Source: Diphasiastrum complanatum (Eukaryota; Streptophyta; Lycopodiopsida; Lycopodiales; Lycopodiaceae). Taken from it: a stretch of 64,000 nucleotides of DNA. Numbering within the stretch: position 1 is the stretch's first letter; each line of letters opens with the position of its first letter. The DNA lies in NCBI GenBank assembly GCA_029204225.1, contig CM055096.1, positions 5,047,163-5,111,162 on the forward strand. Direction: 5' to 3'. The position numbers were made by a program, and so were the translations under genes. This document shows positions 52,212 to 63,938 of this stretch, piece by piece. Below the pieces are notes generated by a model. The model was not told the origin of the DNA and made no database searches. It saw only the letters and a program-made list of their open reading frames with translations.

Positions 52212-54785
52212 TCACCATATCCATGATAAGATCTCTTTGGTAGAGATCTCTTGCCAATGCCTTTGAAGAGTGCTCCACCAATATGCCACTATTATCATGG
52301 GCTTCCTCCATGCTTGATGATGATCTTTGCCTTGAAAGTTCCACTTGCATGATGGATGCACCATAAATAGAGAAATATGAGGCTTCCAAGCCTCATAAGG
52401 ATCATGGAGATCAAGATCATAAGATGTGAAACAATGATGATTATCAAGATTATGCTTTCTAGCTTGACTAGTCCACATACAATGAACTATATCCATGATG
52501 GATCTAATCTTGATATCAAAGACTATCTTGATCTTTTTTAGGCTAGTTACTCTCTCAAGGATGTAAGTGTCCACTTTGGATGCTTCACTTAATCTCAAGA
52601 GGAGTTTACAATTTGCCTCAAAACATGTGAAAACATGATTTTCAAAAAAGTGAGTACCAAGCTCAATCTTGTTCTTACTAGAACCAAGAGCATACTTTTG
52701 ACAATACAATATCTTGCTTTCAAAAAGTATTGGAAACACATCTAAGTCAATAATGACAAGAAACATGTCCATACCATAAGCATCATACAAAACTAGTATA
52801 GCTTTTCTTGAACTTTGAGATCCAAAAAATTCAATGAAGCAAGATAGCATTTCAAGCAAAGGAAGAGAAGCATATATGAATGTGTTGTAGTAGATACAAC
52901 ATGAAAGATGCCCCTCTTTGCCATGTAAGGTGAGCCATAAAGACTCGGCCATGCATCTTGAAGATCTTCTTGAGATCATATGAAGAAGAAACTCCTCCTC
53001 ACACATTGGCCCCATCATAACTTGAATACCTTCAAAAAGGATAATTTGTGATGCTTCTTGAGAAGCCTTGATCTCGGCCACTTCCAAGATTGAATCTTCA
53101 TGCAATATGACATCTCTATTCACCATCACATTTGAAATAGAGAGTGTAAAGACACTAAAGGTCTCCTTGATGGATGAGTATCCAATCATGATCCATGAGC
53201 TTGGATCATCCTTCCTTCTTGTTTCCAAGGGAATATGTGCAAAGCAAGCACTACCAAGTTCACTAAGGTGATCAACCTTAGGCTTCATCTTGAATAAAAC
53301 TTCATATGGTGCTATTCCTTCAAGAGCTCCAATACTCCTCAAAGCTTTGATCTTCAATGAGAATTTCTTCTCAACATATGCTTTGAATAATAAGGAATAA
53401 TCATACACCATAATACTTGAAGAGAGAAGATATGTGCATCTTGTGTAATCCTCCTCCTTTGAAATATTGGAAATATAAGAAACATCAAGAGAGTTTGCAC
53501 TCTCACTTGGATCCAATTTGTAGATGCCTTCAAATCTTGATCCATATGCAAGGATCTCACCATCCTTCTTAATCACACAATTGTCAATATTGAAATTGAC
53601 ATCAAAGCCACTATCAAGAAGTTGGCCAACACTTAAGATGTTCTTTGTAAGCTTTGGGACAAAAAGAACATTGTTGAGAAAGAGATCTTTAGAAGATGCA
53701 AGCTTCAAGGGAATAATCCCTACTCCTCCAATATTGCACTCATGCTTACTTGCAAAGTATATGGTCTTCTTGACTCCATCATAAGGCATAATAGATGAAA
53801 AAAAGTGCTTGGAGCCACACATATGTGAAGATGCTCCACTATCAATATACCATGAGTCATCCTTGTTGAAGGTGGAAGAGGAGAAGCTTGATGCCATAAG
53901 AGAGCCTTCTCCATCACTTGCAATATAGTCTTCTTTCTCATTGGTGATGTTGGCTTGATTGAGTTGATTCTTCTTCTTGAAGCAATTGGTGGCATAATGG
54001 CCTTTCTTGCCACAATAAAAGCACTTGATCATCTTCTTCTTGAGATTTAAATTAGAAGCATGAGAGGTATCCTCCTCCTCTCCATCTTGGTCTTTAGCTT
54101 TGTCATTAGAGAAATGATGGTGTTGCTTCTTACTCCTCTCTTTGTGCTTGGCAAATAGAACTTTGCCATCATCATGATTGAGTGATAGCTTGTCCATCCT
54201 CAAGAGTTTGTACTCTTGTCTTGATTCTTCAGAAATAAGCACACTTTGAAGGGCCTCCAAACTTGGTAGCTCCTCCTTAATAGCATAGGATTGGACAAGG
54301 TTGTCATATTCATCTCTCAAGCCATTGAGAATGACTTGGACTAGCTCACTTTGATTGATTGAGTCACCAATACATGCAAGCTCCCTATGAATATCCTTGA
54401 CTCTCAAAACATAATTAGATGCACTCTCATCACTCTTTTGACTACTTTGGAATATTTGATTTCTAAGAGTGAGGAGCCTAGAGGTGTTCTTAGCCTCATA
54501 GATGGACTTGAGACAATCCCAAGCTTCCTTGGATGTAGAACAATCACCAATCTCCCTCAATATCTCATTAGAGACATTCATCTTAATGTAGTGGAGAGCC
54601 ATCCTAGCTCTCTTCTTGTATTTTTGTACTTCTTGAAGGACTTCAGGCTCCTCCTCAATCCCAAGTACAATGTCCATCACATCCTGGAGTATCAAGATGG
54701 ACTCCATCCTCAACTTCCATATTGAATAATTGGAAGTAGACAATCTCTCACTTGGTTGCAACAAGTATGAGCTCATTGAAGTCAT
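52212..54785 (-). CDS. 857-residue Gag-PR-derived polyprotein of element D'
   Basis: Residues 1 to about 240 are Copia gag (STSNYSIWKLRMESILI, LHYIKMNVSNEILREIGD). A CCHC knuckle CFYCGKKGHYATNC follows at about 252-266, then the protease site WYIDSGASSHMCG at about 312 and pre-integrase NVLFVPKLTKNILSVGQLL. Integrase survives as scraps: a core piece near AYVEKKFSLKIKALRS, and the C-terminal YEVLFKMKPKVDHLSELGSA and VNRDVILHED; the HHCC finger and DDE residues are missing. Residues about 566-857 are unrecognised, and no RT YVDD exists: the nearest look-alike is VLYDAYGMD. A weak RNase H-like match (LYCQKYALGSSKNKIELGTHFF against the Copia tail LYCDN..A) is possible. No stop or frameshift. It could make particles and cut itself, but cannot reverse transcribe. 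Confidence 0.85.
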   Translation of the reverse strand: MTSMSSYLLQPSERLSTSNYSIWKLRMESILILQDVMDIVLGIEEEPEVLQEVQKYKKRARMALHYIKMNVSNEILREIGDCSTSKEAWDCLKSIYEAKNTSRLLTLRNQIFQSSQKSDESASNYVLRVKDIHRELACIGDSINQSELVQVILNGLRDEYDNLVQSYAIKEELPSLEALQSVLISEESRQEYKLLRMDKLSLNHDDGKVLFAKHKERSKKQHHHFSNDKAKDQDGEEEDTSHASNLNLKKKMIKCFYCGKKGHYATNCFKKKNQLNQANITNEKEDYIASDGEGSLMASSFSSSTFNKDDSWYIDSGASSHMCGSKHFFSSIMPYDGVKKTIYFASKHECNIGGVGIIPLKLASSKDLFLNNVLFVPKLTKNILSVGQLLDSGFDVNFNIDNCVIKKDGEILAYGSRFEGIYKLDPSESANSLDVSYISNISKEEDYTRCTYLLSSSIMVYDYSLLFKAYVEKKFSLKIKALRSIGALEGIAPYEVLFKMKPKVDHLSELGSACFAHIPLETRRKDDPSSWIMIGYSSIKETFSVFTLSISNVMVNRDVILHEDSILEVAEIKASQEASQIILFEGIQVMMGPMCEEEFLLHMISRRSSRCMAESLWLTLHGKEGHLSCCIYYNTFIYASLPLLEMLSCFIEFFGSQSSRKAILVLYDAYGMDMFLVIIDLDVFPILFESKILYCQKYALGSSKNKIELGTHFFENHVFTCFEANCKLLLRLSEASKVDTYILERVTSLKKIKIVFDIKIRSIMDIVHCMWTSQARKHNLDNHHCFTSYDLDLHDPYEAWKPHISLFMVHPSCKWNFQGKDHHQAWRKPMIIVAYWWSTLQRHWQEISTKEILSWIW

Positions 54786-55530
54786 GTAAAGTGGAGATAA
54801 ATAAAAGTTATGAACAAAAAATGTTGCTTCTCTCTCACTATAGGATCCAATAATGGTGTGCTACCATCTCCTATGCAAGATCTTGCAACAAACTGTGAGA
54901 TGATTCTCACTAGCTATCTCAATCTCTCCAAAACTAGATCTACTTCACATCAAATGATGGAGTATGGGCAAAGTTAGGATCAAACACTCTTAGCACGTGT
55001 GAAATACACTAAGAAACCAAATTTGACTCAAATACAATGATATTGCATGAAACAAAATGGCTAAGATCTCAAAACAGTGCTTAGATCACATATAGATGAG
55101 ATTGGTAAGCATTCAATTGTGATTTTGGATCAAACAAGCAATCTTTTGACCAAACCAAATGTGTCCACCCAGGTCTAGGTGCCCTACCTAACCCTCTTCA
55201 AAAGCTTATAACTTTTGATTGGCTCAACCAAATGGAATGAAACTGATTGCATCAGAAACTAGACAAAAATAGCTTCAAAACTAGCTATCTAGCAAGATTT
55301 TTGGATCAAACATGAAAGAGAACTCCCAAACTGAAATTGGATGTTCCTCACACGTGTCTGAGCACCTGATTCCGTACAGTACCAGGTCAGACCCAATCAA
55401 AGTCCTTTTGATCTCTTTTGATCCAAAATTGAACAAGATAGCTAGGAAAATGGGCCTTGACAATTTCTAGCTCAAGATTGATGAATAGTTTTCACTCAAA
55501 TGGATCAAAATGCATGGTAACCTTAGGTAG
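54786..55530 (-). other. Leader of element D'
   Basis: 745 bp between the primer site and the ORF. No gene. Nearly the same as the D leader (34335-35089), so a packaging signal, if present, is likely here. Confidence 0.55.
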
Positions 55531-55542
55531 GCTCTGATACCA
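55531..55542 (-). other. Primer binding site, initiator tRNA-Met type (D')
   Basis: TGGTATCAGAGC on the minus strand, directly at the 5' LTR. Confidence 0.92.
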
Positions 55543-56351
55543 TGTTGAATTTCACACGTGTGGATTGTCCACTACATGTACTTGTGATCTCCTAAGGTGT
55601 GTAGATGCACCAAGATCAAGACTAGATTGAGATTCAAGATCTATCTTTGATTCTATGGCAAAAACACACTACTACATGCATTCAATCACTTCCAACTCTC
55701 ACTCACACGTGTGGGAAGTGTTCCAAAAGTATTCTAAGTAAAAACAAGCTGCTCTCCTCGGGTAGAGAGAGAAAAACCATCAAGAGCTCTCGGGTAGAGA
55801 GAGAAAGCTAGAAATTCAATGACACTCAAAATCCACTCAATCTCAAAATCAATTAGATTCAAAAGGAGGAGTACAATGATACTAATAGATTCATGAGCTA
55901 CCACTATGCTTAACTATGATTGGATCACACTTTGCCACCTCTTAATCCTATTGGACCATTGATCCATGCACCTCTAAATTCTATTGGACTATATTCAAGC
56001 ACACCTCAATTTTCTATTGGACCTCACAAGGTTCCACCTCTAAATCCTATTGGACCTCTTAAGCTTCATCAAACAAAAGCATGACACTTGTCTACACTCT
56101 AATTGGCACAAGTTTGGCTCAATATTGGCATTACAAGTGGAAATGGATAATTTGCCATCTATGCCAAATTTGACCCTATCAACATCCTACACCTAAATGC
56201 TTGACTATGAAATTCTATGAGACCCCTATATCAAACATTTTGATTTACTTTACAATTGTCCACACGTGGGAACATCCTCCACACATGTGAGATTCACTTA
56301 CAAACTTCTATCATAAAAAATACCAAGCTAAATTTTTGCCAATTTCTCACA
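55543..56351 (-). repeat. 5' LTR of element D'
   Basis: 809 bp, same sequence as 51276-52084 by eye. ATTGG motifs at 55950, 55983, 56016 and 56049. As the 5' LTR it carries the active promoter. Confidence 0.92.
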
Positions 56352-59300
56352 AAATTTGCCATGACTCTACAATCGTACGTGTTTCTATTTTCATACGAAA
56401 GTGTCGTCCATGTGTCCACAGTGCATTGTATTTTTTGTACTGAATGAAATGGAACTAAATGTATTAGGGATACAACAAACATGCACAAAATTGCATGTAT
56501 CAATAAACATGTGAATGTTGGTCATCATAGCTTACATGTAAATCGCACCCCCTTGCATATTCTTGCTCTCTCTCTCTTACTTCCTGGTTGTTTGTCGAGG
56601 CTTCTCTAAGTGCATCACGCAGCAATCAAACGTCATGTCCTTGGGTAGAAGCGCGAGGTCAGGTGGATATGGTTGTCTTCTATGCCCTCACCTGAAAGTG
56701 GCTCGAGCGGTTTGTCTATGAGCCTTGGCCTCTTCGTATAGCGAAATCCACTTTTGCATTTCCTCACTATTAATAATGCAAAACTTATTTACCTTCTCCC
56801 CGAAGGACTCACTCATTCTCATAATCACTCCTTTTCCTTAAGGAACCTCCCAAACAACACGCTCATCATTTTTCTTATCCCAAAGATGAGGAATAGAAGG
56901 ATCGCTATGAGCAAGGAACTCCGTGATGTAAACCATGGAATCTTGCACTAGCCATCCTTCCGACATGCTACCCTCAGGCCTTGCTCTTTGTCTTACGAAT
57001 CCTTTCAACGTTTTCATGAATCGTTCCAAGAAAAACATCCAACGGCTATGGATAGTGCCTGAATTAAAAAAAATGAATCAATGTTAGTGAGGGAACATGA
57101 GAATTACCACAATAGCAATGGTCTAGGATGGACTAAGAATAGGTAATTGATGCAAGTATATGATGTACCTGCAATGGCCACCTCATCTACCAAATGCACA
57201 ATGAGATGCATTTGAATGGTGAGAATAGATGTGGGAAAGTGCTTCTCGATCAAACACGTTGCCTCGATGGAGCTTTGTCTTGCTGCCTCAATGGATGCTA
57301 GCAGTATCTCTTTGGATGTAATGTATCTTCATAAGAAAGAGAAACAACAATGACATACATGTTAGTTAGATCATCATCTTGAACCACCCCAAGAAAAAAT
57401 GATGTGAATCGCAAGCACATTCACCGTACCTCACCAAACCACTGATTTTGTAGATTGCACTCCTTAACTCCTCTGTCAAGAACCCTCTCAACACCAAGGG
57501 AAGCACAAACTGCATGCACAAAAACAATTTGTCATGATCATTGAGATACATATATGCGCAATGAGATCATCATGAAATCACAAGACATGCTATAAAATGT
57601 AATCGACAATGTTGAGGTGGAAAAAAAATCAAAAAACATGCCATGCCAACCTGTAAAAATTTATGCCAGTCATGAGACTTTAGTCCACTTAGCTTGTTGT
57701 CCCTTGTAAAGGCACCCTTTAGAGATTGCATGTGTCACGTCGGGGTTCAAAAAGAGGCTATTGCCCTCTTTACAATCATCTCTTCTCTCCTCGATAAGAT
57801 CCATGGGGCCTTTGGTAGGACAATCAAAGTCCCTACCATTTGTGGCCATAAATCGGCCATCTTTTCCACTTCTTTTAGGTCATCTCGTGCATCTTTTTTA
57901 TCATTTGACTCGGTCAAGTGCTCCCAAAGCGTGCTCCCAACATTCTTGAATATGTGCATCGGGTCCAAAAGATGGTTTATCAACAATTCTTCCCAATATG
58001 GGAGTTCATGAAATATTGATAACCTCTTCATGTCGGGAGGGAGTCGCCCTAGATCTTGATTGGATCTCCAAATTCGAAGCCAATCACTTGCCTACACTAT
58101 TAACAAACAAGCACACACATTTAATGCAAATTATATATCGTTAGCAAAAACATAGAGTAATCATAAAATAAATAAATGACATGTACCATTAATTCAACCC
58201 AAATATGTATTGTACCTTCATGGAATGCGGACGTTGGCCAACAAGCCCATCACGCACAGGGTGATCGGGTGGAAGGGTATCGAGTGTGGCCCTCATAAAC
58301 CATCTTTTGCAGATGTTGTGAGTGACGTGCTTGCAAATACTCACAGGGCACACATTGTAACCACTAGTTTGGAGCCCTAAATTGAGACAAAACAACCAAC
58401 TTAATCGTGAGTCCAATGTTCAAATTGAAAGAAAATTTGTGAATGCACATAAAATTTAATATAATATCATGAATCAAACCAATAGCAAGGATATCTCACC
58501 TGAACATTCCCCATAGCCAGGAAAGTCGTGCATCGTCCACATCAAGATCCCCTTTACCACAAAGTCTCTTTGTCTCAATGGTCTTAAAATATTGCTCACT
58601 TGAACTCCTTGCCATAGAATCTTTAGCTCATCTATCAAGGGAGCCATATACACGTCCATATTTTTTATCTTGCATTTTCTCATGATAAGAAGGGCGAGCA
58701 TTAGGGGCCCCTTCTTTATACTTAGCCAAGGGGGGATGTTGTAGTTTACAAGGACAACCAGCCAAGTGGACCATGATGTGGAGTGCAAACCGGATGGATT
58801 CACACCATCCATGGCCAACCCCAAATGCAAATGGCGAGGCTCATCCCTAAACTCATGCCAAGTGGCATCCACGTGCTTCCATGCTGGAGAATTAGTAAGG
58901 ATCCTCATAGTATCGTCGGATGAATGATTGCTTGAATGCCATGTCATTAGCTTTGCGACGGAATTACACTTAAACATGTGGCGAATCTTGGGTATGATGG
59001 GAAAATTTCTTACCACCTTGGCGGGTATGGTCGCTCCTTGTAAATCTTGTCTGTAGCAGTGTTCTCCACAGCGTGGACACGTGCTTGCCTCTTCAAACTC
59101 ATCTCGATATAAGATACAATCATTGGGACATGCATGGATGCTCTTGCAATCCATGTCAACCACGGATAGCATTTTCTTGGCTTCTTGTCGAGATGTCGCC
59201 ATGGTGTTATTTGGGAGCAACATTTTCCTGAGCAAACTGCAAAAAAATATAAATTTATGTAATTAGTTATATATAGTTTCTCGCAACGCATGAATTAAAA

Positions 59301-59702
59301 ATAAAATGAGATTAGAGCAATTTGTCTATAACACACATCATGAAGCAAACAAGCTTACCCAAACAACTCCGTGATGCTTGCATCCAACCACCCGTACTTA
59401 GTTTGCAAGCTCAAAAGTAACAAACAAGCTCGCAACTTTGACATTTGTGCAACCTCGTACAAAGGAGTGAATGCCAAGCCACACATCATCTCTTCTTCCC
59501 TTGTCAATGTGGCCTCGGGTGGGTTTGTGAAGAATGCATCCATCATGTCATCCATGTCCCCCTCGTGATCATGCGATGTGAATGGCACATCCTCGTGTGG
59601 TGTGTCTCCTCGGGACATATCTTCGTGCAAGTCCACGGGTGGTGTATGCAAGGAAAGTGGTGGCTCTTGTGTGCTTGCATGTCTGAATCTTGCAGATTTC
59701 AT

Positions 59703-62600
59703 GGCAACATTTGGTTGAATTCTTCAATAGTCATGTGAGTGTGAGTCATCATCCTAGACAATACAAGTGCAACAACAATCGAGAATAACAGAATATTTCT
59801 CCAATCAGAAAGGACACCAAATAACATACATGGAAAAGGAGCATGCAATCATGTTTTCTAGCAATACAAAGAGCTTTGCAAAGTAGAACTCACCAAAGAA
59901 CCAAGCTTCATCCACATAAATAATGACTCTCTCTCAATCTGACCATACATGCGAACATGTGATAGAGTGGTACGTTGCTCTCGTCGTAGTGCATACTTAC
60001 ATCGTGCGTGAACTCGCTATTTGCATCGGTGCACCTTGATAGTTGACAATGGATGGAACACAAAACTAGAAATGATTAGCAATACATAAAACAAACTAGA
60101 TAAATGCATTGAGACGAACAAAAGACATGTATGTAATAACTAAATTTGAGTCTAGTGCAACTAGTCTCTCGAAATTAGCAATACAATTGCAAGATTGGAT
60201 TACGCCTAGATATGCGAAGCATGCCTAGGCGCATCATTAAATGGCTAGCCTTGCTCTTCAGTTCTCGCCAGTTTCTTTACTATACTATATTGTCGGCTTT
60301 CCCGATTTTCGAAAATAGTTCCGGACCGAATTTCTATAAGAACCGTCGGTTCCTATATCTGGTTCCCAATATATACTATTTTTATAAAAAATAATAAATA
60401 ATTATTTCAAAAATGATTATTGCTAAAATAGTCACTTGCTAAAAGCCATTAATGAATGTTAGGTTTTGTATGGTGAATTGATACTCGGGTAATACCCCTC
60501 TCCAAGGCTCAAATGGACCCGACAGTTCTCAACTGTGGTCGGTTCTTACAAATGAACCGTTGGATTTATCTCCTCTACTCTCCTAAATCCCATTTTAATC
60601 TGCCTCCATTCATGCTGTATCTTTACTCACGTTGTCGCATAGTCTGCATATTTAACATGTAAAATAAGATAGAGAATAAAATGCAACTTTCGCATAAATA
60701 CAAGTAAATTCTCACAGACGAAAGAAAGGCGAAAAACGTGACACTATTTTTACACGTGTTTTGTGACAGGCGAAAAAGATGACACTGTCTTACAAAATGC
60801 CAAAGGTGTCCTAGGAAAAACAAAGACACCCTGTAAATCAAATCCTAAGGCATTTCGTCAAAATGATGCATTTTTTGCATCTTCACCATCGTTCATTTCA
60901 ACAAAGGCTGATGTCACGGCCCTTTTTACGCTCATCCCATACAATTGCGCCAACGGATCGAAACAGCCACCCACGATCTCCTACACACAACACATCCACA
61001 TGGAACTTTCTTCATCGGAACACCTGTAACATTGTGTATATATATATTGAATACCACTTGCGTATTCAGTGATGAGAGAAACCAAGAACAAGTGTGTGTA
61101 AAATATAGCATCAAAAGTTTATTAGAGATAGACGAAGTAGATGCCTTGCGCATTGATTTATTTATTGTTAGTAATAGGTTCATTCCTTTTACAAATTAAA
61201 TTAGCTTTGTAGAGCACGCGGTTTCGCCCGCTATTGTCTTGTGGTCTACCGCATTATTGACATGTATATTTTGCTATACTTAATCTGATAACAGCTCTTT
61301 TGTTCTGCGTTCAGATTTGTGTCGATATTGCTATGTTTTTCTTCATTATGTCTGACTTTCTTGTTGCTCAATCTGGTAATCTGGTTTTAGCGAATTATTA
61401 TTAGTCTAGCTGTTGATGACTAATATTTAGTATTGCCTTTCGAGAATCATTCGCAACTGATTATCAATCGAGCTCAGTCTAGCTCTTCACGAATCATTCA
61501 CGGCTAATAATTTGTCTACCAGTTCACGACAAATTATTCTTCTGGTGTTTTATTAATGTTTGGCTATGTAATCAAAACGACCGTGATTTCCATCACTAAT
61601 GTTCTGTTAATTTCTGATAGGCGTAATCATGTTTAGGAAAAGAGTAATATAGCTCATTCTGCTGAGCACGAACACTTTTTGTTCGAGTTTATTTCTCATT
61701 TGATTTTCGAGTTTGCTTCATTTCGTGTTCGTTTTTTTTTTTCAGGCTATTTTTGTTTCTCATGCACGACACACCCTCTTTCTCCAACATGAACATATCC
61801 GCCGGTTCTACACATAAGCCGGTTTAGGGTAAAAGTGCACTCGCCAGTCAGGGTCTTAATTAGAATCGGGTTAATAAGCGGGTCCTTTAACCAGATGATC
61901 AATACAATTTAGCAAATTATAAATTGTGCCGTCAAGTGCACTATATATTCTTTGACAAGGCTTGGGAGGAGGAGCCGACGATTTTTGAAAATTGTGTGTT
62001 TTTAGAATGTAGTAATTTTGAGTTGATTTAGAATGCACCTTGGAATAGACAAGAAATACTAATTCTAATTCAGTTAGGGCCTCGGAATCACCCTCGGTAT
62101 ACTGAAGCTAGTGTGAGGTGTATACCAAGGCTCAGACAAATTCTTGAAAATTTTGAAAAGATTTTCGTGCCATTTTCGAAGAGGGAAGAGGAGTGGGTGA
62201 TGGAATCAAGGGACGTACCTGCTGCCTTTGTCCTCTCTCTTTTTTGTTGATCCTTGCTCACCCACTTTATCCTCCTTGCTCTCCTTATTCTTCTCACATT
62301 TGAGTGCTCCTCTTGCTTCTCTTGCTATTGCTCTTTGCTTTCTCCTCTTGCATTTTGTTTGTTCTTCTTGCTCCTCTTGCACTTTGCTTGTTGCTCTTAC
62401 TCTTCCTCTTAGCTTACTCCTTGCAAAATCAAATGTGGGGAGGTCAAGAAAGAAAGGGAAAGTGGATACTAAATCTAACAAACTGCAATACTAATTTTTG
62501 TTTTGCAGATTTCATTATTGGTTACTGGACCGATATTCATCACAACATTTCAGACAGATCATCATCATAGCAGCTCTCTGAGGTACTTTGAGGGTCGAAG
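59703..62600. other. 5' flank of the CACTA gene; no further gene
   Basis: The first ~900 bp should be the CACTA 5' UTR and subterminal region. GAACCG/CGGTTC motifs recur near 60340, 60529 and 60569, including a 13-bp perfect palindrome GAACCGTCGGTTC at 60340-60352, as expected of transposase-binding repeats. A firm CACTA end was not found. Right of 60600 the sequence is AT-rich with a C/T-rich, leucine-codon-biased patch (62200-62450). No supported gene. Confidence 0.4.
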
Positions 62601-62639
62601 GGAGTCAAAATAGATCATGCTAGTTCTAACAATATAACG

Positions 62640-63095
62640 GTGTCTATTCCGACGTCTGTTCCGACCTCCCCTGACATTTTTTTTGAGCTTTCAAATGACA
62701 GATATGAAATTGTTTTGTAGTTCTTTATGTCAATTTTTGGGCTCTAACATCATCCAAGCTACTGACTAACACAACTAGTAGCAGTTCCATTTGCACATCC
62801 TAGAAACAAATTTGTACTTTTATTTATAAATATGTTGATAATAGTAGTACTTCTATCAGCTAGGGGGGAATCAGTGGAGGTCGGAACAGACCTCAGAATA
62901 TGTGTTTCTGTTTAAGTCAGTATACCATCTGTTATTCCGAGGTCCATTCCGACCTTTGCTCATACATTTTTTTCAGATCATAAACATATTATATGCTAGA
63001 TTGTTACTAGCTCATAGATGCTAGATTATATATCTCTGCTCATAAACTTTTATATAAATGTTTATCTCCCATATTTTGTTGTGGTTTAAGTCAGT
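62640..63095 (+). repeat. Hairpin-containing repeat, copy 1
   Basis: Part 62780-63095 matches 63599-63890 (offset 800 at the hairpin). Inside, an imperfect inverted repeat of about 25-bp arms pairs 62879-62905 with about 62935-62965 (aggtcggaacagacctc ... gaggtccattccgacct). A related half-motif (ttccgacgtctgttccgacctc) lies at 62648-62675. Noncoding. Confidence 0.75.
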
Positions 63096-63208
63096 ATACT
63101 CCATAGTTGGCCTAAGAAAACAAATGATCTCCACTCTCAACAATTCGGTTGAATCATAATTTATGTGTTGTGTACTAGTTATATTTCATTCTTAGAGATA
63201 GAGAGCAA

Positions 63209-63210
<2 letters not shown>

Positions 63211-63251
<41 letters not shown>
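63211..63251 (+). repeat. (GA)n microsatellite
   Basis: 41 bp of GA in the insert that separates copies 1 and 2 of the flanking repeat. Confidence 0.95.
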
Positions 63252-63253
<2 letters not shown>

Positions 63254-63598
63254 AAAGGTAACCAACACTCCCGATTCTAGGAAGGTGTATAGCCCTTCCA
63301 TTAAAGGAGTGGTTTAATTGTTTCTTGTTGGACGATTAGTTCCACAAGAAAGCCCAAACACCGTAGGGAGGGAGCATGTGGTGACATTTTGGAATAGGAT
63401 TTAACCGTACGGTTCAGGAGTTTAGGTTAGCACTCTACTATGACCTTTCTTTTTTTTTTTCCTCATGTGTGCTTAGGTTTTAGGATTTAGGGTGTGTGTG
63501 CGTGCGTGTGATGCCGTTTGTTTATGTTTCATGTTTACTAGTTCATACTACCCTAATTCGTAGTATCTTCATTTATGTTTCATGCTTACTGATTTATG

Positions 63599-63890
63599 AA
63601 AACAGATCTACACATCCTAGAAAGAAATCTATACTTTTATTTATAAATATGTTGATAAGTGGGGTGGGAATTAGTGGAGGTTAGAACAGACCTCGGAATA
63701 TGTGTTTCTGTATAAGTCAGTATACCATCTGTTATTCTGAGGTCCATTCCAACCTCTACTCATACATTTTTCCTGATCATAAACAGATTATATGCTAGAT
63801 TGTTAATAGCTCATAAATACTAGATTATATACCTCTGCTCATAAACTTTTACATAAATGTTTATCTCCCATCTTTTGTTATAAATGCACA
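63599..63890 (+). repeat. Hairpin-containing repeat, copy 2
   Basis: Starts aaaacagatctacacatcc and keeps the hairpin. The next copy starts 340 bp later, which gives the likely unit length. The 62-codon frame 63496-63684 overlapping it has no motif. Confidence 0.8.
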
Positions 63891-63938
63891 TTCTGTAGTG
63901 TAGGGCTACATTCAATCTTATTTTCATTAGGATTTACA

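Larger units (their letters stand above)
51276..56351 (-). mobile_element. Element D': young, intact non-autonomous Copia-derived retrotransposon
   Basis: 5,076 bp on the minus strand, with 809-bp LTRs at 51276-52084 and 55543-56351 in which I saw no difference. A perfect 5-bp target duplication (AAATT, 51271-51275 and 56352-56356), a Met-type primer site, a purine tract and one long open ORF are present. It lies in the DUF4216 exon of the CACTA transposase. Identical LTRs mean very recent insertion, since both are copied from one template. It lacks RT, RNase H and most of integrase, so it must have moved with borrowed enzymes. Confidence 0.93.
50414..59702 (-). pseudogene. CACTA (En/Spm) transposase gene split by element D'
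   Basis: A tnp2-type transposase with introns. Exon 1 (59702-59359) ends YEVAQMSKLRACLLLLSLQT... and splices in frame to 59236-58500, which has EAKKMLSVVDMD, HACPNDCILYRDEFEEASTC, LGLAMDGVNPSG and WTMHDFPGYGECS. Exons follow at 58376-58216, about 58091-57651 (ELPYWEELLINHLLDPMHIF, LSGLKSHDWHKFLQ), 57509-57430 (VLPLVLRGFLTEEL), 57327-57169, and 57058-56693 (DUF4218: FLERFMKTLKGFVRQRARPE). The DUF4216 exon is cut by D' between 56352 and 51275 and continues with DYCGTINDILEVGF and SYFAIDSTKLW to a donor at 51009. A last exon from 50839 (VVFHLDRSDPRWWYVIQVAP) ends in an acidic tail. Defects: TAA at 56838, a frameshift near 50795, and the insertion. The enzyme would cut and move elements with CACTA ends. 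Confidence 0.88.

Noticed and set aside
60500-60535. Candidate CACTA 5' end reading CACAGTTGAGAACTG on the minus strand
   Set aside because: The matching 3' end could not be found, so the border cannot be supported.
62228-62570. Leucine-rich frames that look like a signal peptide or membrane protein
   Set aside because: C/T-rich low-complexity DNA gives the leucines; overlapping frames on both strands look equally open, and no start context or homology is visible.
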